NCBI GenBank assembly: GCA_023431055.1 | Contig: JAEYXX010000053.1 | Coordinates: 1-21,988 of the forward strand | Length of the DNA stretch: 21,988 nt | From: Pseudomonadota bacterium | GTDB lineage: Bacteria > Pseudomonadota > Gammaproteobacteria > Pseudomonadales > Pseudomonadaceae | Direction of reading: 5' to 3' | Shown here: positions 16,040 through 21,988 of the stretch, one piece after another | How positions within the stretch are numbered: position 1 is the first letter of the stretch | Layout: every line of letters starts with the position of its first letter | Notes under the pieces: model-generated | Database searches by the model: none | Seen by the model: only the letters and a program-made list of their open reading frames with translations | What the model was told of the DNA's origin: nothing | Made by a program: the position numbers and the translations under genes

Positions 16040-16762
16040 TCAGGCTGCCGCCAGCTCCTTGTCCATATTGCTGATGCACTCGCTCATGGCCTGTTGGCAG
16101 CGCTGCATCAGTGCGGGCATGTCGTCCAGGCTCAGGCCCGCGGTAGGGATCTCCGGCAGGGCGCGAATCAGGATGCGTCCGCTATTCCAGCGATTCAGGC
16201 GCATGGCTTTGCTGTAGTTGCTCACGCATACCGGAATGATCGGTACGCCCGCTGTGATCGCCATCTGAAACGCGCCCTTCTTGAATGGCAGCAGGCCGCG
16301 GCCAAGGTTGCGCGTACCTTCCGGGAAGACCCAGATCGAGGTGTCGCGATGACGCAGGGTTTCCGTGGTGGTCAACATCGCACGTTTGGCGGCCATGGCA
16401 TTGCTGCGGTCGATCAGCACGTTGCCGGCCAGCCAGTACAGCTGACCGAAGAAGGGCACCCACTTGAGGCTCTTCTTGCCGATGCTCACGGTGCGCTTCG
16501 GTACCACGCGGCCGAGCACGTAGAGATCGAAATTGGACTGATGGTTAGCGATGATCACGCAGGAGCGCTGATGTTCCAGCAGTGGGCGCACATCGGTCTT
16601 CAGCTTCAGGCGCAGCAGACACAGCGCGGGTAGGGAATACAGGCGTGCGCAGAGGCGGCTGTTGTCTGGATTGAAGGGGCGGCACAGGCCGAGCAGCAAA
16701 CCGAGCAGGCCGGCCAGGATGAAATGCACGCCCATCAGCAGCATGCGCAAAACGAAGAGCAT
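16040..16762 (-). CDS. plsC: 1-acyl-sn-glycerol-3-phosphate acyltransferase
   Basis: A 240-residue inner-membrane acyltransferase that makes phosphatidic acid from lysophosphatidic acid. The catalytic motif NHQSNFD (73-79, His74 and Asp79) and the substrate-binding FPEGTRN (146-152) are intact, and VPFFGQLYWLAGNVLIDR (102-119) is typical of PlsC. The N-terminus MLFVLRMLLMGVHFILAGLL is a membrane anchor and matches what I recall of Pseudomonas homologues, which supports the ATG at 16762, although the ribosome binding site is weak. Pseudomonads often carry several paralogues, so this may be one of them. Single gene, convergent with the amidotransferase gene. Confidence 0.88.
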   Translation of the reverse strand: MLFVLRMLLMGVHFILAGLLGLLLGLCRPFNPDNSRLCARLYSLPALCLLRLKLKTDVRPLLEHQRSCVIIANHQSNFDLYVLGRVVPKRTVSIGKKSLKWVPFFGQLYWLAGNVLIDRSNAMAAKRAMLTTTETLRHRDTSIWVFPEGTRNLGRGLLPFKKGAFQMAITAGVPIIPVCVSNYSKAMRLNRWNSGRILIRALPEIPTAGLSLDDMPALMQRCQQAMSECISNMDKELAAA

Positions 16763-16898
16763 TTGGGGGAACCGTCAGAGGAGGGGCGCGCAGTGTACGG
16801 GCGTTCACTCTGTCGGGCAATTACCTGAAACTGGCGGTTGTGTGGCCTAACGTCTCGAATTGTCGCAGATCTTGTCTGATTCGAATGCCAAACAGAAA

Positions 16899-16916
16899 GG
16901 GCGCCTTGCGGCGCCC
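16899..16916 (-). terminator. Intrinsic terminator of alaC
   Basis: On the minus strand GGGCGCC, loop GCAA, GGCGCCC followed by TTTCTGTTT starts 12 bases past the alaC stop. The stem is 7 bp and all G-C. Confidence 0.82.
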
Positions 16917-16927
16917 TCCGTTATCGG

Positions 16928-18151
16928 TCACTCGGACTTGGTCGGCTTGCTCGGCAGCAGGCCGTCAGCGCGAAACATCGCCTTGATGCCGCGTAGCGCC
17001 TGACGCGTACGGTCCTGATTTTCGATCAGGGCGAAGCGCACGTGGTCGTCGCCGTAGTCGCCAAAACCCAGCCCGGGCGAGACGCAGACCTTGGCCTCGG
17101 CCAGCAGCTTCTTGGCGAACTCCAGCGAACCCAGATGAGCGTAGGCCTCGGGAATCTTGGCCCAGACGTACATGGAGGCCTTGGGCTTCTCCACCATCCA
17201 GCCGATCTCGTGCAAACCCTTGACCAGCAGATTGCGGCGCTGACGATACTGCTCGGCGATATCCAGTACGCACTGCTGGTCGCCCTCCAGCGCTGCGATG
17301 GCCGCGACCTGCAGCGGGGTGAAGGTGCCGTAGTCGTGGTAGCTCTTGATTCGCGCCAGGGCGCTGACCAGCTCGGGATTACCGACCATGAAGCCGATCC
17401 GCCAGCCGGCCATGTTGTAGCTCTTGGACAGGGTGAAGAACTCCACCGCGATGTCCTTGGCGCCCGGCACCTGCATGATCGACGGTGCCTTCCAGCCGTC
17501 GTAGACGATGTCGGCGTAGGCCAGGTCGTGCACCACCAGTACGTCGTACTGCTTGGCCAGGGTCACCACGCGCTCGAAGAAGTCCAGCTCCACGCACTGG
17601 GCGGTGGGGTTGGAGGGGAAGCCGAGGATCATCATCTTCGGCTTGGGAATCGATTCGCGGATGGCGCGTTCCAGTTCGGCGAAGAAGTCCACGCCCGGCA
17701 CCAGCGGCACGGAACGCACCTGGGCGCCGGCGATCACCGCGCCGTAGATATGGATCGGGTAGCTGGGGTTGGGTACCAGCACGGTGTCGCCATGGTCCAG
17801 CGTGGCAAGCATCAGGTGCGCCAGGCCTTCCTTGGAGCCGATGGTGACGATGGCTTCGCTTTCCGGATCGATCTCCACGTCGTAGCGGTCCTTGTACCAG
17901 CGCGAGATGGCGCGGCGCAGGCGGGGAATACCGCGGGAGGTGGAGTATCCGTGGGTGTCTTCACGCTGGGCGACCTGCACGAGCTTCTCGACGATGTGCG
18001 GCGGGGTCGCACCGTCGGGGTTGCCCATGGAGAAGTCGATGATGTCCTCGCCGCGACGGCGCGCGGCCATCTTCAGTTCGGCGGTGATGTTGAAGACGTA
18101 GGGGGGGAGACGATCGATGCGCGCAAAGCGGCGCTTGGCGTTCTCAGCCAT
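16928..18151 (-). CDS. alaC: PLP-dependent alanine transaminase AlaC
   Basis: A 407-residue class I/II aminotransferase of the AlaC type, which interconverts pyruvate/glutamate and alanine/2-oxoglutarate. The cofactor lysine is Lys243 in [15 protein letters not shown]. Other class signatures are DFSMGNPDG (39-47), GSKEGLAH (105-112), PNPSYPIH (127-134), FPSNPTAQ (178-185) and HDLAYAD (208-214). I chose ATG 18151 ([13 protein letters not shown]), which has GAGGA eight bases upstream; the longer in-frame reading to 18253 adds residues atypical of the family. A single gene with its own terminator. Aspartate-aminotransferase-like activity cannot be ruled out by sequence. Confidence 0.9.
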   Translation of the reverse strand: MAENAKRRFARIDRLPPYVFNITAELKMAARRRGEDIIDFSMGNPDGATPPHIVEKLVQVAQREDTHGYSTSRGIPRLRRAISRWYKDRYDVEIDPESEAIVTIGSKEGLAHLMLATLDHGDTVLVPNPSYPIHIYGAVIAGAQVRSVPLVPGVDFFAELERAIRESIPKPKMMILGFPSNPTAQCVELDFFERVVTLAKQYDVLVVHDLAYADIVYDGWKAPSIMQVPGAKDIAVEFFTLSKSYNMAGWRIGFMVGNPELVSALARIKSYHDYGTFTPLQVAAIAALEGDQQCVLDIAEQYRQRRNLLVKGLHEIGWMVEKPKASMYVWAKIPEAYAHLGSLEFAKKLLAEAKVCVSPGLGFGDYGDDHVRFALIENQDRTRQALRGIKAMFRADGLLPSKPTKSE

Positions 18152-18252
18152 GATTTCCTCGGATACGTGAGCGCCCGGAACCGTCCGAGCGACGTTGGCC
18201 GCATCTGGCGGCCTGGCGAGAAGATAAGCGCAGCGGGGGATTCTGTCGAGCA

Positions 18253-18292
18253 TTGGCTGAGCCCCGCAGGAGCTCAGCCAATCATCGGGGCT
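18253..18292. terminator. Two competing hairpins after the lyase gene
   Basis: TTGGCTGAGC (18253-18262) pairs with GCTCAGCCAA (18272-18281), a perfect 10-bp stem. AGCCCCG (18260-18266) also pairs with CGGGGCT (18286-18292). The two share bases 18260-18262 and cannot both form. They directly follow the lyase stop on the minus strand and precede the alaC start by about 100 bases. There is no T-run, so termination efficiency is uncertain. Confidence 0.5.
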
Positions 18293-19405
18293 TCAGGGAT
18301 TGATGACGATGGAGAATTTCTTGGAAACGGTGTTGCCGTTGGCGTCGCGAATCTGCGCCGTGAAGTCATCTGGGATCGACGTGGCACGTTGCGGCTCGCC
18401 ACTGAGCACGCCGTCGCGGCTCAGGGTCAGGCCCGCCGGCGGGAAACCGCTGACCAGGCGCCAGGTGGTGCCACCCACGCCACCGCGCGATTCTAGCTGC
18501 ACAGAGTAGGGGGTGCCGACCCTGGCCTGCGGCAATGCCGAGAGCTGGGTGATGTGCAGGCCCGCAGCGGGATGGCTGGTAGCCAGACGGTAGAACTTGA
18601 CCCGTGCACCATCTTCGCTGTTATCGCTGCGGCTGTTCAGCAGAGCGCCGGCCTTGAAGTAGAAGGTGCGGCTGTCCCATGCCGGGTCCAGCGGCACCTG
18701 AAGGGCTGGTGAGCCGTTGACCGAGATGGCCACCTCGGCAACGCCATCGCGGTTGCGCGCCATACCCAGGCGATAGACGAATGCCTGGCCGAGCTGAATG
18801 CCTTCCGCCACGGTGTAGCGCTTGCCTTCCTCGGCGCCTTCTGGGCTTTCCTTGACGGTGGCGAAGAGTCGACCGTTCTGTGCATCCATGTCGTACTGGT
18901 AGTACAGGGTGGCCAGCGGCATGGCCTCATACGCGTGAATCTGGCCTACGGCGACCAGGCCATTGCTGACCGGAACCTGCAGTACGCGCAGGCGTGCGTC
19001 CAGGAAGGAACGCCCCTGATTGTCCCAGTTCACGGCATTGGAGCTGGGGTCGATCATTTGCCGCAGTTCGGCGCGGGCATAGTTGGCGCGCGCCGACAGT
19101 GCACCATTGGCGGGGGGCCAGAAGGTCATGGCGCCGTCGCTGTCGGTGCGGAAGTAAGGCGAGGTGTAGCCCTGCGGGCCGCTGAGCCGGTCGGGAAGCA
19201 GCGTTTGGGCGCGGCCCTGGTTGCTGCCGTCCTCATCTACCGGCAAGGTCAGCGACCAGTTCTCCAGGGCGAAGTTACCGCCGGGAGCCAGTTCCGGGCG
19301 CAGTTCGGCCTGGCTGGCGAAACTCAGTAGAGAGCCCGCCACTGCAGCTCCAATTGCGGCGGCGTAACTGCGCTTGCTAGACGTTGCGACAAGATTGTTG
19401 TTCAT
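18293..19405 (-). CDS. Exported PL7 (alginate lyase 2) protein with putative Ig domain
   Basis: A 370-residue exported protein. Signal peptide about 1-33 (hydrophobic AAAIGAAVAGSLLSFASQA after a KRS stretch). The PL7 domain (about 45-275) shows RAELR (111-115), QIH (155-157) and YFKAG (249-253). PL7 enzymes normally continue KAGxYxQ, where the Tyr is catalytic; here the segment is KAGALLNS, with Leu255 in that place. The C-terminus (about 282-370) looks like a He_PIG-type putative Ig module (VGTPYSVQL, PPAGLTLSRDGVLSGEP). Alginate or related uronans are the expected substrate, but the Tyr change may lower or alter activity. ATG 19405 has AGGA eight bases upstream. In P. aeruginosa a similar lyase-like gene also lies beside nasT. 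Confidence 0.86.
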   Translation of the reverse strand: MNNNLVATSSKRSYAAAIGAAVAGSLLSFASQAELRPELAPGGNFALENWSLTLPVDEDGSNQGRAQTLLPDRLSGPQGYTSPYFRTDSDGAMTFWPPANGALSARANYARAELRQMIDPSSNAVNWDNQGRSFLDARLRVLQVPVSNGLVAVGQIHAYEAMPLATLYYQYDMDAQNGRLFATVKESPEGAEEGKRYTVAEGIQLGQAFVYRLGMARNRDGVAEVAISVNGSPALQVPLDPAWDSRTFYFKAGALLNSRSDNSEDGARVKFYRLATSHPAAGLHITQLSALPQARVGTPYSVQLESRGGVGGTTWRLVSGFPPAGLTLSRDGVLSGEPQRATSIPDDFTAQIRDANGNTVSKKFSIVINP

Positions 19406-19621
19406 CGTTTTTTTCCTGAAGTCATGCTCTAGATGACGGGTCTTTCCGTGGCCTCGGCGATACGGTGCGGACCTGTCCATGGATAGCGTTCGCAGGGGGA
19501 TCGAGAGCTCCCTGATTCCCGTTGAACCCCAAACATGACCTGTGGCTGCATGACTGAGTTCAGCTTCGTTTGGCCCCTCCGGTTGGCTTTCGGACGACCG
19601 GTTGTCTGGATAATGGCTTCA

Positions 19622-19637
19622 TGGCATCAAAATTGCG
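19622..19637 (+). promoter_or_regulatory. Sigma-54-like promoter aimed antisense into nasT
   Basis: TGGCATCAAAATTGCG has GG (19623-19624) and GC (19635-19636) ten bases apart with TGGCA and TTGC intact. It lies eight bases outside the 3' end of nasT, and transcription to the right would be antisense to nasT-nasS. No plus-strand gene is seen downstream. A chance match is quite possible. Confidence 0.35.
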
Positions 19638-19644
19638 CACGTGC

Positions 19645-20223
19645 TCATCCACCCAGCATGTCGTGCATTGCAATGATCTGCTCGGCCACCTGGATCAGCT
19701 TCTGCTGGCGACTCATGGCCTGACGGCGCATCAGGGTGTAGGCCGCTTCCTCGTTGCAGCTCTTCATCTTCATCAGCAGGCCCTTGGCCAGTTCCACGCG
19801 CTTGCGTTCGGCCAGTTGCGCGTCACGCGCCTGCAATTGCGCGCGCAGCGCTTGGTCGCTCTCGAAGCGGGCCATGGCCACGTCGAGAATCGGCTGCAGG
19901 CGTTGGGCATGGATGCCTTCGACGATGTAGGCGCTGACCCCGCTCTGGATCGCCTGGCGCATCACGTTGGGATCGTGCTCGTCGGTGAACATGACGATCG
20001 GGCGCGGCTGGTCGCGACTGACCAGCACAACCTGTTCCATGACGTCGCGGCCGGGTGATTCGGTGTCGATCAGGATCACGTCGGGGCGCACGGCTTCCAC
20101 GCGCTCGGGTAGGTCGATGGTCAGGCCGGACTCGTCGATCACCTCGAAGCCGGCCTCGATCAGCGCGGACTTGAGACGGCCGACCTTCTTTGGAGTGTCG
20201 TTGATCAGCAGGATACGCAGCAT
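19645..20223 (-). CDS. nasT: Nitrate-responsive antiterminator NasT (receiver + ANTAR)
   Basis: A 192-residue response-regulator-like antiterminator. The receiver domain (about 1-120) has Asp53 in ILIDTESPGRD, and the C-terminal ANTAR helices (about 130-187, ERKRVELAKGLLMKMKSCNEEAAYTLMRRQAM) bind RNA. NasT lets polymerase read through the leader of the nitrate/nitrite assimilation operon when released by NasS in the presence of nitrate or nitrite. It follows nasS by 18 bases on the same strand with GGGAGAG six bases before the ATG. The target nirBD/nas genes are not in this window. Confidence 0.93.
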   Translation of the reverse strand: MLRILLINDTPKKVGRLKSALIEAGFEVIDESGLTIDLPERVEAVRPDVILIDTESPGRDVMEQVVLVSRDQPRPIVMFTDEHDPNVMRQAIQSGVSAYIVEGIHAQRLQPILDVAMARFESDQALRAQLQARDAQLAERKRVELAKGLLMKMKSCNEEAAYTLMRRQAMSRQQKLIQVAEQIIAMHDMLGG

Positions 20224-20241
20224 CTATGGCTCTCCCGATGA

Positions 20242-21453
20242 TTACAGGGCGACAGCCGGGCTTTCGGCCAGGGCGTGCAGGTGGAAGCTGCGGGCATAGG
20301 CTGCGGGGGCGCTGCCGTCCCAGCAACTGCCGTCCTGCAGAATGGAGCTGCGCATTTCACCCGGTACGGCGATGCCCAGGGCCGTGGCAGCCTCACGATA
20401 CAGCGTCAGTTGCTGGACCTGGCGGGCCACTCCCAAATAGTCGGGATCGCTGCGCAGCAGGCCCCAGCGGCGGAACTGGGTCATGAACCACATGCCATCG
20501 GACAGGTAGGGCTGATTGACCAGGCCGCCGGCGTGAAAGCGCAGTGGGTGCTCGTCCAGCCAGGCGTGGCCCAGGCCATCCTGGTACTGGCCGAGAAAGC
20601 GTGGGGTGATCGCCGAGAGCGGGGCATCGACATACTCGCTGCCGCTGAGCAGTTGCGCAGTGCTGCGCTTGTTCTCTTCGCTTTCGTCGATGAACCGCGC
20701 AGCTTCGAGCACCGCCATGATCAGCGCGCGGGCGGTGTTGGGGTTCTGCTCGGCGAAGGCACGGGTGCAACCCAGCACCTTTTCCGGATGATCCGGCCAG
20801 ATCGCCTGGATGGTGGTCAGGGTGCAGCCGAGTTGCTCATCGACGGCCTTGGCGGTCCAGGGCTCGCCGACGCAGAAGCCGTCGATACGCTCGGCTTTCA
20901 GGTGTTCGATCATCTGCGGCGGCGGCACCACCACGCTGTCGACGTCGCGCAGCGGGTGGATGCCCTGGCTGGCCAGCCAGTAATAGAGCCACATGGCATG
21001 GGTGCCGGTGGGGAAGGTCTGGGCGAAGGTAAGGCGTGCTTTGTTTTGGTGCACGTGCTGGCGCAGTGCTTCGCCACTGGTCACGCCAGCCGCTTGTAAA
21101 GTGTGCGAGAGGTTGATGCTCTGGCCGTTCTGGTTCAGCCCCATGAGCACGGCCATGTCGGTGGCCGAACCGACGCCGAGACCCAGCTGTACGCCATAGA
21201 TCAGCCCGTAAAGGCTGTGCGCGGCATCCAGCTCGCCACTGAGCAGGCGGTCGCGTAGGCCGGCCCAGGAGGTCTGGCGATGCAGCCTGATGCTGAGCTC
21301 GTACTTCTCGGCAAAGCCCTGCGTGGCGGCGACGATCACTGAGGCCGAGTCGCTCAGGGCCATGAAGCCGATGTTCAGCACGCTCTTCTCTGGGGCATTG
21401 TTGCCCCAGGCCCAGGTCAGGGCATCGTCGCGAGGGGTGTCGTGTTCGCTCAT
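20242..21453 (-). CDS. nasS: Nitrate/nitrite sensor NasS
   Basis: A 403-residue protein with the NrtA-like periplasmic-binding fold (LNIGFMALSDSASVIVA, SGELDAAHSLYGLIYG, RIDGFCVGEPW at about 189-199) but without a signal peptide or lipobox, so it is the cytoplasmic sensor and not a transport component. Without ligand it holds NasT; nitrate or nitrite releases NasT. I chose ATG 21453 (MSEHDTPRDD) because AAAGGA lies eight bases upstream; the in-frame ATG at 21504 adds 17 residues and has no ribosome binding site. A -24/-12 promoter lies about 160 bases upstream and a strong terminator isolates it from acnB. Confidence 0.93.
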   Translation of the reverse strand: MSEHDTPRDDALTWAWGNNAPEKSVLNIGFMALSDSASVIVAATQGFAEKYELSIRLHRQTSWAGLRDRLLSGELDAAHSLYGLIYGVQLGLGVGSATDMAVLMGLNQNGQSINLSHTLQAAGVTSGEALRQHVHQNKARLTFAQTFPTGTHAMWLYYWLASQGIHPLRDVDSVVVPPPQMIEHLKAERIDGFCVGEPWTAKAVDEQLGCTLTTIQAIWPDHPEKVLGCTRAFAEQNPNTARALIMAVLEAARFIDESEENKRSTAQLLSGSEYVDAPLSAITPRFLGQYQDGLGHAWLDEHPLRFHAGGLVNQPYLSDGMWFMTQFRRWGLLRSDPDYLGVARQVQQLTLYREAATALGIAVPGEMRSSILQDGSCWDGSAPAAYARSFHLHALAESPAVAL

Positions 21454-21609
21454 GCTGCTTTCCTTTAGGTCACGCAATACGCTGCTTGGCCGTCGCTGGC
21501 CCATAAAAAACGTCGCACTGATCCCGGGGCGAATCCTCCCGAATCCAGTACGACGCCGTTGTCGCTGAGGCCTGTTCCGCTATTGGAAGGGCCGTATTGC
21601 CAGTGACGA

Positions 21610-21625
21610 AGCAAGGCATATGCCA
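21610..21625 (-). promoter_or_regulatory. Sigma-54 (RpoN) promoter of nasS-nasT
   Basis: On the minus strand TGGCATATGCCTTGCT matches the sigma-54 consensus closely: GG and GC ten bases apart, TGGCA and TTGCT intact. The predicted start is near 21600, giving a leader of about 147 bases. I see no clear NtrC dyad between it and acnB, but the enhancer could lie inside acnB. Confidence 0.72.
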
Positions 21626-21657
21626 CAAGGCAGGCGGGGTTGGCGCGATGAAGATAT

Positions 21658-21683
21658 AAAAAAGCCCCGCACTGGGCGGGGCT
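21658..21683 (-). terminator. Intrinsic terminator of acnB
   Basis: On the minus strand AGCCCCGC, loop CCAGT, GCGGGGCT followed by six T begins 18 bases past the acnB stop. It is an 8-bp GC-rich stem with a full U-tract, so nasST is transcribed separately. Confidence 0.93.
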
Positions 21684-21701
21684 CCTTTTACAACGCGGGG
21701 A

Positions 21702-21988
21702 TCAGGCCTGAACGACCGGGATCTTGGCGTTGGCCGCAGCTTCACGGAAGTCGGCGATCTGGTCGAAGCTCAGGTAGCGGTAGATGTCGCCAGCCATGCT
21801 GTCGATATCCTTCGCGTAGGCCATGTACTCCTCAACGGTCGGCAGCTTGCCGAGAATCGAGGCGACCGCTGCCAGTTCGGCAGAGGCCAGGTACACGTTG
21901 GCGCCATCGCCCAGACGGTTCGGGAAGTTACGGGTGGAGGTCGACACCACGGTGGAGTTGGCAGCCACACGTGCCTGGTTACCCATGC
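21702..21988 (-). CDS. acnB: Aconitate hydratase B, 3' end only
   Basis: The last 95 or so codons of AcnB, the TCA-cycle aconitase that isomerises citrate and isocitrate through a 4Fe-4S cluster. The visible part MGNQARVAANSTVVSTSTRN and then FPNRLGDGANVYLASAELAAV is the highly conserved C-terminal region; the partial codon at the window edge fits the Cys of the CxxCMGNQ cluster motif. The protein ends KIPVVQA. The remainder lies beyond the right edge. Gene order acnB-nasS-nasT is the same as I recall for P. aeruginosa. Confidence 0.96.
   Translation of the reverse strand, partial: MGNQARVAANSTVVSTSTRNFPNRLGDGANVYLASAELAAVASILGKLPTVEEYMAYAKDIDSMAGDIYRYLSFDQIADFREAAANAKIPVVQA

Noticed and set aside
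17042..18496. 484-codon plus-strand ORF opposite alaC
   Set aside because: Antisense to a complete PLP aminotransferase gene; the sequence has no family features.

Overview
The window looks like a Pseudomonas chromosome, probably from the mendocina/oleovorans/alcaligenes side of the genus. The signs are high GC, tandem cbb3 oxidase operons, a fadAB1-type pair, and a lyase-nasT-nasS-acnB order that I recall from P. aeruginosa. No tRNA, rRNA, CRISPR, insertion sequence or phage gene is visible. It reads as core genome with a few poorly characterised modules.

Layout. 1-3630: minus-strand cbb3 terminal oxidase genes, namely the 5' end of a second ccoN (cco1) preceded by the complete ccoN-O-Q-P set (cco2). 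An FNR/ANR-type box lies upstream of that set, inside the divergent alpha/beta-hydrolase gene (3732-4406). 4670-7947: an NtrC-like site and a sigma-54 promoter, then an operon for a circularly permuted ATP-grasp protein, an alpha-E protein and a transglutaminase, a predicted peptide/amide-bond system of unknown product. 8009-9171: a minus-strand pair, periplasmic rhodanese then a cytochrome c fused to a molybdopterin-oxidoreductase-like domain. 9266-10153: an AEC transporter, followed by a 31-codon membrane ORF on the opposite strand. 10745-14185: thiolase plus FadB-type multifunctional protein, with a palindromic repeat between them. 14278-14935: three small minus-strand genes (PepSY, a 66-aa and a 37-aa protein). 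15236-15961: class I glutamine amidotransferase. 16040-19405: plsC, alaC and a PL7 alginate-lyase-like protein. 19645-21453: nasS-nasT under a sigma-54 promoter. 21702-21988: the 3' end of acnB.

Themes. Two operons (ATP-grasp/alpha-E/transglutaminase and nasST) carry near-consensus -24/-12 promoters, and the first also has an NtrC-type dyad. This suggests that nitrogen limitation controls the uncharacterised operon as well as nitrate-assimilation signalling. That link is the most interesting inference here. Other points of note are a PL7 lyase with Leu where the catalytic Tyr is expected, an intact sigma-54-like promoter aimed antisense into nasT, and three very small genes with plausible start signals.

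All functional calls come from reading motifs and family resemblance by eye. No database search was run, and gene numbering such as ccoN1/ccoN2 rests on remembered gene order in P. aeruginosa.
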